Shown one piece after another: positions 1-12,130 of a stretch of 64,000 bases of DNA. The notes under the pieces were generated by a model, which worked only from the letters and a program-made list of their open reading frames with translations, made no database searches and was not told the DNA's origin. Position 1 is the first letter of the stretch; the number at the start of each line of letters is the position of its first letter. A program made the position numbers and the translations under genes. This DNA is from Dolomedes plantarius (taxonomy: Eukaryota; Arthropoda; Arachnida; Araneae; Dolomedidae): positions 15,359,494-15,423,493 of the forward strand of contig OU015490.1 in the NCBI GenBank assembly GCA_907164885.2, written 5' to 3'.

Positions 1-328
1 TCTTATCCTAAAACCCTTATAAAATGTTAGGATACTAGTCCATTTCAAGTCTTATAGGGAGGAAAAATCGTAAGATTAATTCCAAGTCAAAATAACAAAA
101 CACTTTTAATTGGATCTTCCCTTTCAGAAAAATCTTATTAATGTTAAATTCCTATAAAACAGCTTAAAATTTTAAACATTCATTTAAAAAAAAAAATGAT
201 GCCTTTAAACTCTTCATTGTTATATGTCACATTTTCTATGCTTTCGATTGAATTTTGTTTTATAGCAAATTTATTGCACCGAGAAGTTTTTACCCTGTAC
301 TTCTTGTTTCATCGCCGTCTCTAATTCA
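1..328. other. AT-rich intergenic DNA, nothing recognised
   Basis: AT-rich sequence with homopolymer A and T runs. I see no coding frame, terminal repeat or RNA-like structure. Confidence 0.6.
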
Positions 329-926
329 TTAACCCTTTAGCGGGCGCTCCAATTTTTCGAACACAAGCAGGCGCGCTTTGCATAAAGTGCAATGCCTCTT
401 GAAATCTTGATTATTCCTTTTGTAATAAACTTTATTTTTTCAAATTGAAAACATTAATTCTGCGTTTTATGACAAGATATAAAATGATGATAATGTTGAG
501 ATATATTTATAATTAAAGGCCAAAGAATGCAGATACAATCGCCTTATTTCAAAACTGTCCGGTTTAATGCATCTAAGGACAACTCGCGAATCGATTCCTC
601 TTATGTCCAAAAACCTAAAAAACAACGAGATTGTCCATCTTCGTGATATGCGGGATACCGCGTCATAGCTGCACATTTGATTTACTACATCGACTCATAA
701 TTTTGTCGTATTGCAATCCAGTATAATCGCTGGTTTACCACAGTTAAATCACGACCAACAATGTATGGAAAGGAATACAAGGGTCAGAAAATCAGACCTT
801 CATTAGAAAGGGTGTAGCTATCAATAGAAATTGCTTAGAACATTCAAACCTTACTTGTAAAAACAAACCATTCAAAATTACGAAAATGTTGCACTTTATA
901 CACGGACGCGCCCGCTGAAGGGTTAA
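329..926 (+). mobile_element. piggyBac-like non-autonomous element, copy 1
   Basis: The segment begins TTAACCCTTTAGCGGGCGC and ends GCGCCCGCTGAAGGGTTAA, so it has inverted termini starting with CCC and a TTAA at each end. TTAA target sites and CCC ends are the hallmark of the piggyBac superfamily. No transposase frame is present inside its roughly 590 bp, so it would depend on a transposase from elsewhere. An inverted, diverged copy of the same length lies at 11217-11806, with similarity along the whole length. The family assignment is inference from ends and target site only. Confidence 0.7.
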
Positions 927-1139
927 TCCTACATGTAAATGAAAGGACTCCGACTGCTTGTATTGAAAAGAACAACTCTCAAGACGAAGAAAAACGTCTT
1001 TTAATGTTTGAAACATACGTTGCAGGAATACGCTGCATTAGAAAACTTGCCTGAACAAAATGAACCATGTTCAGAAAAAAAAGAGGCAATATTAAAGAAA
1101 TTCTCTGCTTTGAAAAAATCAATTATTTCCCTATTTTCT

Positions 1140-1536
1140 GCTGTGTGCTAACCCTATAGGATTCACCCATCTCAATTTTAACATATGGAGCAAGTCCAAG
1201 GATTGCCGACTTGGATTGAAATATTTTTTTAAATTGTACTCCGTATTAAAGAAAGAAATTTGACACCTCAGGGCATTTTTAGTTTTTTAAAAAAATGCAA
1301 TAATAATTTCAATTTTAAATGATTCGGGGTTGAAAATCTGGTCTAGTGTGTTTTAAGCACTCATCAATTCCTTTGGTGGACGCAATTTCCCAAATGAATT
1401 CTGTTGCAAGGGGCAAAAAAGTTTAGTCTATCTGAAAATACCATTTTTATGGGATGATCGTTATTTATGCAGCTGTCAGTAGTAGACACATAGGTTAACA
1501 TGGAGGTGGGCGAATCCAATAGGGTTAGTACACAGC
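1140..1536 (+). mobile_element. Fold-back/MITE family B, copy 1
   Basis: Terminal inverted repeats of about 30 bp: the left end reads GCTGTGTGCTAACCCTAT and the right end is its near-perfect reverse complement. There is no coding frame. The inner right half matches, in reverse orientation, 42900-43230, and a short internally deleted relative with the same ends lies at 51035-51153. I see no clear target duplication, so the superfamily is open. Confidence 0.55.
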
Positions 1537-1594
1537 AGCATTAAGCATTCCAAATCTGCAACGTTCAGATATTGGTGCCGTGACCAGGATCAGA

Positions 1595-2607
1595 TGTAAG
1601 CAATTTAATAACCTTAAAACAATGGATGCATGCGTGTGTTGGAGCAATCAAGGAAGACAGAGCATTGGCCTTTAACATACATTTATTTAATAATTCACAA
1701 AATTCAATTAAAGTGTAATTGCTACTAGCACACTATTCTCTTTCATATTAACGTTTTACATACGAGAACTCAGAAGCAGAGGCAAACTATATGGTCAAAG
1801 TAATGAATTTTAGAGTCTATGGGGAATCACTTACTACAGCTGAAGTATGCAGCGATGAAAGATGGCAGCGACGACAGGGACCCAAAATCACGTCATATAC
1901 AGGATCAAGGCGGGTTACTGGCACTTCTCCTAGACTCTGAGGCAGTAGAGACTCTCTATGATCTGAGCTCTAAGAAAAAAGTCTGAGATAAATCTGGACC
2001 TCCTCTCCCTTTTCTTTCTTACTTGGAGGGGCTGTTGTCTGTTTATGGGGGGGCATTCTGGCCCGCCCCTCATTTTTATTGGTCAATGGGCTATTTTTAT
2101 CTCAGTAGTTCCTGCCCCAATCGGTTCCTTATTATACTGCCTCTGTTCATAGTCTACGAAGTACCTCCGCACCGTAATTTTTGTTTGCAATACCACTTTG
2201 ACTCTAAGGGCCTGTTCACACAGGAGTCCGTTGCGTTGCTTTAAGGAAAAGATGACGTTGAGATGAAAATAAACCAATCATAGGCCTCCAAACGATTAGC
2301 AATGAAATTTTTAACGCCTATGATTGGTTTATTTTCGTCTCAACGTCATCTTTCCCTTAACGCTACGCAACGGACTCCTATGTGAACAGGCCCTTATCAT
2401 CTGAAGGTTTTACTGTGGACCATAAAATAACGACCATCTATCTTGCAATATTTATAGACTTTAGATCGCTATCAATGGCCACACCGACAGCTATTCTTCT
2501 ATTTCCTCCTGGTATTCAAGCCCCTATTTACCCCTGCCACTGCAGCCTTTACGATAGATTTGTTCTTGGCCACATACCGTAGGGAATTATACCATTCCGC
2601 TTCTACA
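1595..2607. mobile_element. Lone LTR, family A, copy 1 (interrupted by a MITE)
   Basis: This stretch is similar over its whole length, in reverse orientation, to 15939-16779, which is bounded by TGTAG/CTACA and a 5-bp target duplication. Here the ends read TGTAAGC and TTCTACA. Once the palindromic MITE at 2205-2396 is removed the length is about 820 bp, close to the 841 bp of the other copy. I see no internal retroelement domain beside it, so it is best read as a solo LTR or LTR remnant. The target duplication is not clear in this copy. Confidence 0.5.
2205..2396. mobile_element. Palindromic MITE inside the family A LTR
   Basis: A near-perfect inverted repeat: the left arm starts TAAGGGCCTGTTCACA and the right arm ends TGTGAACAGGCCCTTA, with arms of roughly 80-90 bp around a short spacer near 2290-2305. 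Transcribed, it would fold into a long hairpin. The related LTR at 15939-16779 lacks it, so it is an insertion. TAA and TTA at the borders would suit a PIF/Harbinger TWA target, but an hAT origin is not excluded. Confidence 0.65.
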
Positions 2608-3298
2608 CACAGCAGCGTAAGTTTTAAAACATTGAGTTAGTAACTTTGCTGAAGTAAGCTGAACGCCGGTTCTAGTATTTTTCCGGTTGAAGAAAATCGC
2701 TGAATCTTGAGTACATGTTTGATTCCGAACAACTTCCGAACTTCTGTGGTTCTTTCAAATATCCTCCAATCCAGTTTTGTGTTCTGCTGAGAGATACTGC
2801 AACAAAAGAGAACAGAAATCATGAATATTACAATAACAGGCATTTTAATCCTAGCTTATGGAAGATACAACAGCAGCTGAAGCAATTAGCACGCGGCAGA
2901 TATATGGTTCAATTAGTACTGTGGCGCAGAATGTACAATATGTCCTCTATTTTAAAATGTTACGAAATTTTTACCAAAAGGATATTTTTGAAATGATTTT
3001 ATATCCCATATGAACTAAAAATGTACGTATTTAGTCAGTACTGTCTATTTTTGAAAGAAAAAAGTACTCCGAACGTTAGGCAGATATTTTAAATAACAAA
3101 TTATTTCACCAAATAATTGAAGTTGTAATAAGCACCAACCTGTCACACAGGTAAAATACGAATGTCTTTTTTAATTTTCTCTTTTTTTGTTTGTTATTTT
3201 ATTCACGCTGCCCAAACAAACAAGCCATGTCGATGACCGGGAATTTAACTTCATTTTTTTTTCTTCTCCAAAATTAAACCTTTCATAATTATATAAAC
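2608..3298. other. No gene recognised
   Basis: AT-rich sequence with a few short open frames that look random. No repeat ends or known motifs seen. Confidence 0.5.
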
Positions 3299-3306
3299 TT
3301 GTAGAG

Positions 3307-4075
3307 CAGTGCTCCCCAACCTTTTTTATCGCCGCGGACCGGTCAGCGTTTGATAATTTTACCGCTGAGGGGGGGGGGACGTTGATTGATTATATTTTAG
3401 ATTGCTTTGATTTTATAATTTTAATTTAATTGTATTTAAACATGCCTTCAAAAAAATACAGTTTCACCAAAAAATGAATATAAAGGGATTTAACATTTCA
3501 ACTCACTAGAACGCTAAATCAACGAAAACCCCGACCTTGTTTCTTTGCAACGAAACGGTTCCATCTGGGGGTAATAGGAGACAATGACACCCGAAATGTG
3601 TTGCTTATGTCCAGTTTATTTCGTTGTTTTGTTACGGTTGCTGTCACTGCAGAAAACTCCGCTTCACACAGCTAGGTTGTCGGAAATGACAATAGGGATT
3701 TAAGTGCTGTGGTGGCAATCTCAGGGTATTCCGCCACGACTTAATCCGGAACACCGGCAGAGTTGTTGTCTCAAACGTTATTTATTTATTTGTTTCGTTT
3801 TTTTTTCTTTCAGGAAAGCGCATTTATTTTCAATTTTATGACAGCAATTTTAATTCATAATCTTGAAATGTTTAATAAACAATAAACTAATTTAAAATAG
3901 TAGCAAGATTTCTCCTGTTACAAAGGTATAAATTAGCACAAACCCGTCAAAGTCGCCCAAACCCGAGAGAATACACCACAGTAAATAAAATGGAAATAAT
4001 TTAATGTTGGGCGGCCCGGTACCATTTGATCCACGGACCGGTACCGGTCCGCGGCCCGGGGGTTGGGGACCACCG
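3307..4075 (-). mobile_element. hAT-like DNA transposon remnant
   Basis: Left end CAGTGCTCCCCAACCTTTTT and right end GGTTGGGGACCACCG form imperfect terminal inverted repeats typical of hAT elements. They are flanked by TTGTAGAG on the left and ATGTAGAG on the right, a 7-of-8 match to an 8-bp target duplication, which is the hAT rule. At about 770 bp it is far shorter than an autonomous hAT, but it still carries a piece of transposase on the minus strand (3537-3671). Confidence 0.7.
3537..3671 (-). pseudogene. hAT transposase C-terminal fragment
   Basis: Forty-five open codons on the minus strand read LCEAEFSAVTATVTKQRNKL followed by a stretch with RVSLSPITPRW. The pattern of Cys-Glu-x-x-Phe-Ser-Ala followed by a Lys/Arg-Asn-Lys-Leu-Asp block and an Arg-Val-x-Leu-Ser block matches the end of the dimerisation region in SPIN/ZBED-type hAT transposases. 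The catalytic core is absent. This identifies the surrounding 3307-4075 element as a deletion derivative. Confidence 0.5.
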
Positions 4076-4083
4076 ATGTAGAG

Positions 4084-4612
4084 GACACAAAGACAGAGAA
4101 ATACAACTTCTTAAAACTCGCAGTATAAACAGCAATTAGGTGACTTCTAATTACAGTTCTTCAGGCCGGGGGCATCTCGTGCGATTGTCTCTGCGGGAAA
4201 CTAGCGATGCAAAGATCACTAAACAACTCGCTGATGCAAGCAGGGAAACATTCATCGACAAGCTGACAATTCACAATTGTGAATTGTTCGTGGTGACAAT
4301 CATACCTTAATGCTCCTGGCCTGACTGTGAACTATTACTTAATTCCACGCATGTAGCCGTCCTTTAAATTAACTCGTGGTTATTTAGAAGCCGTTTCATC
4401 CCCCTTGTTCCGATGTTTTTCCTGCTTATGTCAGAGTTTAATGATCTCCGCATTCATGTGACGACCAGAGCAAACACAAGAACCTCCAGCTATACAAAGA
4501 ACCATGTTTGTTGAACTTGTCCCCATTATAAATTTTTACCATTTATTTTAAGGGGGGTGTACCACCTTTGGAGTCTTTTTTTAAAATTTCTGGCTTTACA
4601 TATACAGTACAG
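4084..4612. other. No gene recognised
   Basis: Mixed-composition sequence between the hAT remnant and the LINE fragment. No coding frame or repeat structure seen. Confidence 0.45.
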
Positions 4613-5232
4613 TTCAAATATCCTGGAACTATCGTCACTAATAACAATGATATATCTGTTGAAATTAATAACAGACTTTATATGGCAAATAGATGTTAAC
4701 CATGGCCTCAAAAATCAGCTTAAATTTCCAATCATTGGCCGTAACACTAAAATTAATATATATATAAAACTCTATTACTACCCATCATACTATATGGCTG
4801 CGAGTGCTAGTCAATGACTAAATCTAATGAAAATAAACTATTGATCTTCGAGCGCAAAATATTAAGAAAAATATTTGGTGCAATTTACGAAAATGGTGTT
4901 TGGAGATCAATGTTTAATCATGAAATCTATCGAAAATTCAGACAACCTGACGTTGTCAAGGTCATAAAAAGCCACAGGATCCGATGGTTGGGTCATTTAT
5001 ACAGGACTGAAGACACAAATCCAATAAAATAGCTCACATTTACCAAACCTATGGGAGCTAGAAAGCGAGGAAGGCCACCAAGTAGGTGGCTTCATGACGT
5101 TGAGAATGATATAAAAACTATATATAGGGGAGACTGAAGGAGTGTTGCCTTAGATAGGGCCAGATGGCGTAAACTTATTGGGACGGCCTTGGCCAGCAGT
5201 AGGCTGTAGTGCCTTAGAAGAAGAAGAAGAAG
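4613..5232 (+). pseudogene. 5'-truncated LINE, reverse transcriptase C-terminal end
   Basis: In shifting frames the plus strand encodes FKYPGTIVTNNNDISVEINN, then GLKNQL and IGRNTKI, then from 4814 a 72-codon frame with LLIFERKILRKIFG and RIRWLGHLYRT, and finally GARKRGRPPSRWLHDV. These are the blocks after the reverse transcriptase core in LINE polyproteins widespread in arthropods. The 5' part, including the catalytic reverse transcriptase and endonuclease, is missing, as expected for incomplete target-primed reverse transcription. Frameshifts near 4700-4810 and stops at 5030 and about 5137 show it is dead. It ends in a short AGA/GAA repeat (5216-5232), a typical LINE tail. Confidence 0.75.
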
Positions 5233-5239
5233 ATATATA

Positions 5240-5725
5240 CAGTAAAACCTCGTTTATCCGGACTAACTGGGATCATAGGCAATCCGGACAGTCGAAATTT
5301 CGGATAATCCGGGTAATATGGTAATAAGCAAAACAAAATCCTTAACTAAGCAGCCTTACCGTTTATTACGATAACAAAACTATGTTTTGTAACAAAATTA
5401 CATAGTATTGTGTACGAGACATAAAAAAATATATAAATAACTTTTCACATCATTTCTTAACAAAGAATTGGTAAATCTCGTAAAGCGTTCTTAAACCTGA
5501 CAAAAATCATTTCCTTACCATAACTTATTGTACAATCTATGCAGGAACTGTACACTGAATCAAACTAAAAGGCGAATATTTGGCGTACCTGTAGCTACGT
5601 TCTTGCTATCATAGTTAAGAGTTGTTATCTAATGTGAACATTAAATAAAAATAATGTCTACAAATCTGATCCGGATTATCCGGAGATCTGGATAAACGAG
5701 GACCGGATAAACGAGGTTTTTACTG
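5240..5725. mobile_element. pogo/Tigger-like MITE
   Basis: Begins CAGTAAAACCTCGTTTATCC and ends with the reverse complement (GGATAAACGAGGTTTTTACTG, one base longer in its T run). TA flanks both ends (5238-5239, 5726-5727). CAGT ends, a TA target and the palindromic subterminal words around CGTTTATCCGGA are typical of Tigger/pogo elements. Its 486 bp hold no transposase. It sits directly downstream of the LINE tail. Confidence 0.75.
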
Positions 5726-5767
5726 TATTCTTGGGCTTTTAAAACACTTTTATTTTTAGGGTTTTAA

Positions 5768-8700
5768 ACACTGTTTAATAATTTTGATGAATGCAACCTC
5801 GGATCTGAGGATTCTAAATGTTACGAACTCAGTGACTTTTCACTGTTAAATAATTTGAATGAATGCAACCTGTCATCTGATGATTCTAAAGGTTACGAAC
5901 TTGGTGACATTTCACTGTTTAATAATTTGAATGAATGTAACCTGGGATCTGATGATTTTAAAGGTTATAAACTCAGCGACTTTTCACGGTTTAATAATTT
6001 GAATGCAACCTGGGATCTGATGATTCTAAAGGTTACGAACTCAGTGACTTTTCACTGTTAAATAACTTGAATGGGATCTGATTATTCTAAAGGTTACGAA
6101 CTCAGTGACTTTTCACTGTTAAATAATTTGAATGAATGCAACCTGTAATCTGATGATTCTAAAGGTTACGAACTTGGTGACATTTCACTGTTTAATAATT
6201 TGAATGAATGCAACCTCGGATCTGAGGATTCTAAAAGTTACGAACTCAGTGACTTTTCACTGTTAAATAAATTGAATGAATGCAACCTGTGATCTGATGA
6301 TTCTAAAGGTTACGAACTTGGTGACATTTCACTGTTTAATAATTTGAATGAATGTAACCTGGGATCTGATGATTTTAAAGGTTATGAACTCAGCGACTTT
6401 TCACTGTTAAATAACTTGAATGGGATCTGATTATTCTAAAGGTTACGAACTCAGTGACTTTTCACTGTTAAAAAATTTGAATGAATGCAACCTGTGATCT
6501 GATGATTCTAAAGATTACGAACTTGGTGACATTTCACTGTTTAATAATTTGAATGAATGTAACCTGGGAGCTGATGATTTTAAAGGTTATGAACTCAGCG
6601 ACTTTTCACGGTTAATAATTTGAATGCAACCTGGGATCTGATGATTCTAAAGGTTACGAACTCAGTGACTTTTCACTGTTAAATAACTTGAATGGGATCT
6701 GATTATTCTAAAGGTTACGAACTCAGTGACTTTTCACTGTTAAATAATTTGAATGAATGCAACCTGTGATCTGATGATTCTAAAGATTACGAACTTGGTG
6801 ACATTTCACTGTTTAATAATTTGAATGAATGTAACCTGGGATCTGATGATTTTAAAGGTTATGAACTCAGCGACTTTCCACAGTTTAATAATTTGAATGC
6901 AACCTGGGATCTGATGATTCTAAAGGTTACGAACTCAGTGACTTTTCACTGTTAAATAATTTGAATGAATGCAACCTGTGATCTGATGATTCTAAAGGTT
7001 ACGAACTTGGTGACATTTCACTGTTTAATAATTTGAATGAATGTAACCTGGGATCTGATGATTTTAAAGGTTATGAACTCAGCGACTTTTCACTGTTAAA
7101 TAACTTGAATGGGATCTGATTATTCTAAAGGTTACGAACTCAGTGACTTTTCACTGTTAAATAATTTGAATGAATGCAACCTGTGATCTGATGATTCTAA
7201 AGATTACGAACTTGGTGACATTTCACTGTTTAATAATTTGAATGAATGTAACCTGGGAGCTGATGATTTTAAAGGTTATGAACTCAGCGACTTTTCACGG
7301 TTTAATAATTTGAATGCAACCTGGGATCTGATGATTCTAAAGGTTACGAACTCAGTGACTTTTCACTGTTAAATAACTTGAATGGGATCTGATTATTCTA
7401 AAGGTTACGAACTCAGTGACTTTTCACTGTTAAATAATTTGAATGAATGCAACCTGTGATCTGATGATTCTAAAGATTACGAACTTGGTGACATTTCACT
7501 GTTTAATAATTTGAATGAATGTAACCTGGGATCTGATGATTTTAAAGGTTATGAACTCAGCGACTTTCCACGGTTTAATAATTTGAATGTAACCTGGGAT
7601 CTGATGATTCTAAAGGTTACGAACTCAGTGACTTTTCACTGTTAAATAATTTGAATGAATGCAACCTGTGATCTGATGATTCTAAAGGTTACGAACTTGG
7701 TGACATTTCACTGTTTAATAATTTGAATGAATGTAACCTGGGATCTGATGATTTTAAAGGTTATGAACTGAGCGACTTTTCACTGTTAAATAACTTGAAT
7801 GGGATCTGATTATTCTAAAGGTTACGAACTCAGTGACTTTTCACTGTTAAATAATTTGAATGAATGCAACCTGTGATCTGATGATTCTAAAGATTACGAA
7901 CTTGGTGACATTTCACTGTTTAATAATTTGAATGAATGTAACCTGGGAGCTGATGATTTTAAAGGTTATGAACTCAGCGACTTTTCACGGTTTAATAATT
8001 TGAATGCAACCTGGGATCTGATGATTCTAAAGGTTACGAACTCAGTGACTTTTCACTGTTAAATAATTTGAATGAATGCAACCTGTGATCTGATGATTCT
8101 AAAGATTACGAACTTGGTGACATTTCACTGTTTAATAATTTGAATGAATGTAACCTGGGATCTGATGATTTTAAAGGTTATGAACTCAGCGACTTTCCAC
8201 GGTTTAATAATTTGAATGCAACCTGGGATCTGATGATTCTAAAGGTTACGAACTCAGTGACTTTTCACTGTTAAATAATTTGAATGAATGCAACCTGTGA
8301 TCTGATGATTCTAAAGGTTACGAACTTGGTGACATTTCACTGTTTAATAATTTGAATGAATGCAACCTCGGATATGAGTATTCTAAATGTTACGAACTCA
8401 GTGACTTTTCACTGTTAAATAAATTGAATGAATGCAACCTGTGATCTGATGATTCTAAAGGTTACGAACTTGGTGACATTTCACTGTTTAATAATTTGAA
8501 TGAATGCAACCTCGGATCTGAGGATTTTAAATGTTACGAACTCAGTGACATTTCACTGTTAAATAAATTGAATGAATGCAACCTGTGATCTGATGATTCT
8601 AAAGGTTACCAACTTGGTGACATTTCACTGTTTAATAATTTGAATGAATGTAACCTGGGATCTGATGATTTTAAAGGTTATGAACTCAGCGACTTTTCAC

Positions 8701-10966
8701 GGTTTAATAATTTGAATGCAACCTGGGATCTGATGATTCTAAAGGTTACGAACTCAGTGACTTTTCACTGTTAAATAATTTGAATGAATGCAACCTGTGA
8801 TCTGATGATTCTAAAGATTACGAACTTGGTTACATTTCACTGTTTAATAATTTAAATGAATGTAACCTGGGATCTGATGATTTTAAAGGTTATGAACTCA
8901 GCGACTTTTCACGGTTTAATAATTTGAATGCAACCTGGGATCTGATGATTCTAAAGGTTACGAACTCAGTGACTTTTCACTGTTAAATAATTTGAATGAA
9001 TGCAACCTGTGATCTGATGATTCTAAAGGTTACGAACTTGGTGACATTTGACTGTTTATAATTTGAATGAATGCAACCTCGGATATGAGGATTCTAAATG
9101 TTACGAACTCAGTGACTTTTCACTGTTAAATAAATTGAATGAATGCAACCTGTGATCTGATGATTCTAAAGGTTACGAACTTGGTGACATTTCACTGTTT
9201 AATAATTTGAATGAATGTAACCTGGGATCTGATGATTTTAAAGGTTATGAACTCAGCGACTTTTCACGGTTTAATAATTTGAATGCAACCTGGGATCTGA
9301 TGATTCTAAAGGTTACGAACTCAGTGACTTTTTACTGTTAAATAATTTGAATGAATGCAACCTGTGATCTGATGATTCTAAAGATTACGAACTTGGTGAC
9401 ATTTCACTGTTTAATAATTTGAATGAATGTAACCTGGGATCTGATGATTTTAAAGGTTATGAACTCAGCGACTTTCCACGGTTTAATAATTTGAATGCAA
9501 CCTGGGATCTGATGATTCTAAAGGTTACGAACTCAGTGACATTTCACTGTTAAATAATTTGAATGAATGCAACCTGTGATCTGATGATTCTAAAGGTTAC
9601 GAACTTGGTGACATTTCACTGTTTAATAATTTGAATGAATGCAACCTCGGATATGAGGATTCTAAATGTTACGAACTCAGTGACTTTTCACTGTTATATA
9701 AATTGAATGAATGCAACCTGTGATCTGATGATTCTAAAGGTTACGAACTTGGTGACATTTCACTGTTTAATAATTTGAATGAATGCAACCTCGGATCTGA
9801 GGATTTTAAATGTTACGAACTCAGTGACATTTCACCGTTAAATAAATTGAATGAATGCAACCTGTGATCTGATGATTCTAAAGGTTACCAACTTGGTGAC
9901 ATTTCACTGTTTAATAATTTGAATGAATGTAACCTGGGATCTGATGATTTTAAAGGTTATGAACTCAGCGACTTTTCACGGTTTAATAATTTGAATGCAA
10001 CCTGGGATCTGATGATTCTAAAGGTTACGAACTCAGTGACTTTTCACTGTTAAATAATTTGAATGAATGCAAACTGTGATCTGATGATTCTAAAGATTAC
10101 GAACTTGGTTACATTTCACTGTTTAATAATTTAAATGAATGTAACCTGGGATCTGATGATTTTAAAGGTTATGAACTCAGCGACTTTTCACGGTTTAATA
10201 ATTTGAATGCAACCTGGGATCTGATGATTCTAAAGGTTACGAACTCAGTGACTTTTCACTGTTAAATAATTTGAATGAATGCAACCTGTGATCTGATGAT
10301 TCTAAAGGTTACGAACTTGGTGGCATTTCACTGTTTAATAATTTGAATGAATGCAACCTCTGATCTGATGATTCTAAAGGTTACGAACTTGGTGACATTT
10401 GACTGTTTAATAATTTGAATGAATGCAACCTCGGATATGAGGATTCTAAATGTTACGAACTCAGTGACTTTTCACTGTTAAATAAATTGAATGAATGCAA
10501 CCTGTGATCTGATGATTCTAAAGGTTACGAACTTGGTGACATTTCACTGTTTAATAATTTGAATGAATGTAACCTGGGATCTGTTGATTTTAAATGTTAT
10601 GAACTCAGCGACTTTTCACGGTTTAATAATTTGAATGCAACCTGGGATCTGATGATTCTAAAGGTTACGAACTCAGTGACTTTTCACTGTTAAATAATTT
10701 GAATGAATGCAACCTGTGATCTGATGATTCTAAAGGTTACGAACTTGGTGACATTTCACTGTTTAATAATTTGAATGAATGCAACCTCGGATCTGAGGAT
10801 TTTAAATGTCATGAACTCAGCGACTTTTCACGGTTTAATAATTTGATTGCAACCTGAGATCTGATGATTCTAAAGGTTACGAACTCAGTGACTTTTCACT
10901 GTTAAATAACTTGAATGGGATCTGATTATTCTAAAGGTTACGAACTCAGTGACTTTTCACTGTTAA
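5768..10966 (+). repeat. 72-bp minisatellite with 24-codon unit and higher-order structure
   Basis: Roughly 70-75 tandem units fill 5.2 kb. The basic unit is 72 bp; shortened forms of about 68 bp (4 bp lost from the GAATGAATG end) and about 60 bp also occur. At least four variants recur in order: a GTGATCTG unit ending GGTGACATTTCACTG, a GGGATCTG unit with AGCGACTTTTCACGG, a GGGATCTG unit with AGTGACTTTTCACTG, and the short AACTTGAATGGGATCTG form. At the left edge (5768 to about 6000) one frame is open through three full units and translates as a 24-residue repeat such as NECNLGSDDFKGYELSDFS. Later units carry TGA in this frame or are shifted by the 4-bp loss, so the array as a whole is not a gene. 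It may derive from a coding repeat or be open by chance. Confidence 0.9.
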
Positions 10967-11216
10967 CATGAAACTCAGCTGATACAGAACTTTCAGTCCA
11001 AACTAATCCCACTTTTAAGATTTCATTGAAAACAGCGAAATCGTGTTTCAGTAGTTTACCATTTTTCCTAAATTGTTTCTGAAGGCTATTCTACAAGCAA
11101 AAGTAATCGTGGCAAGGGTTTGGGGAACAATACCAGGACATAGGGAAAAGGGGTAGGAGGGTTCGGGAGCGACATCCCCCCCCCCTCCAAATTTAGCTCT
11201 CTCAAGAATAACCGGA

Positions 11217-11806
11217 TTAACCCGGGTGCGCCTGTGTACAAAGTGCAACAGTTTCGTAATTTTGAATGGTTTGTTTTACATGTAAGGTTTGAATGTTCTG
11301 AGCAGTTTCTATTTATAGCAGTTCCTTTCTAATGCAGTTCTGATTTTCCGACCCTTGTATTCCAATCCATTCATTGTTAGTAGTGATTTAACCGTGGTAA
11401 ACCAGCGATTATACTGGATTACAATAAGACAAAAGCAGGGGTAGATGTAGTCGATCCAATATGCAGCTATTACACGGTATCCCGCATATCACGAAGATGG
11501 ACAATCTCATTTTTTTTTAGGTTTTTGGACATAATAGGAATCTGTTCGCAAGTTGTTCTTAGAACCAATAAACCGGACAGTTTTGAAATTAGGCGAGTGT
11601 ATCTCCATTCTTTTGCCATTAACTATAAATATATCTCAATATAATCAACATTTTAGGTCTTGTCATAAAACGAAGAATTATTATTTTCAATTTGAAAAAA
11701 AAAATTTTTTTACAAAAGGAATAATCAAGGTTGAAAGAGACCTTGCACTTTGTGCCACGCGCGCCTCCTGGTGTTCGAAAAATTGGCGCGCCCGCTGAAG
11801 GGTTAA
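11217..11806 (-). mobile_element. piggyBac-like non-autonomous element, copy 2 (inverted)
   Basis: Same family as 329-926 but in the opposite orientation, with TTAA at both ends (11217-11220 and 11803-11806). The right terminus GGCGCGCCCGCTGAAGGGTTAA minus its first bases equals the right terminus of copy 1; the left terminus TTAACCCGGGTGCGCC is more diverged. Similarity runs end to end. No transposase is encoded. Confidence 0.65.
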
Positions 11807-12130
11807 AATGTTATCAGTATCATTATACTAACCAAAAGCGTGTCTGCGACAGCTTTCCACCGGAGAGTTGTTTTTTTTTCTCTGGCTGCATCCGTAGGAA
11901 AATTGCTTACAAAAGAACAAAAGAGTGAATGTTGACCACCCGCAGTGCTGACTTGTCAACCGTTAACCGTTATTGATGACCGGCACTCAAGAATCCCAGT
12001 GCAGATGGCTGGACGTACTTCTTAGCTGCATTAAATAAATGAAAATGGAATTTAGGATTTAGAGGAAAATAAAGATGCATTCATATATGAATGGATGTAT
12101 TTATACGTTTGAATAACATACTCATATATA

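Noticed and set aside
1571..1590. TTGGTGCCGTGACCAGGAT, which resembles a primer site of BEL/Pao elements
   Set aside because: No LTR end can be defined directly before it, and no internal domain follows; the neighbouring LTR at 1595 belongs to another family. Left as coincidence or an isolated scar.
5768..10966. CRISPR-like array
   Set aside because: Units are contiguous with no unique spacers and the genome is eukaryotic.
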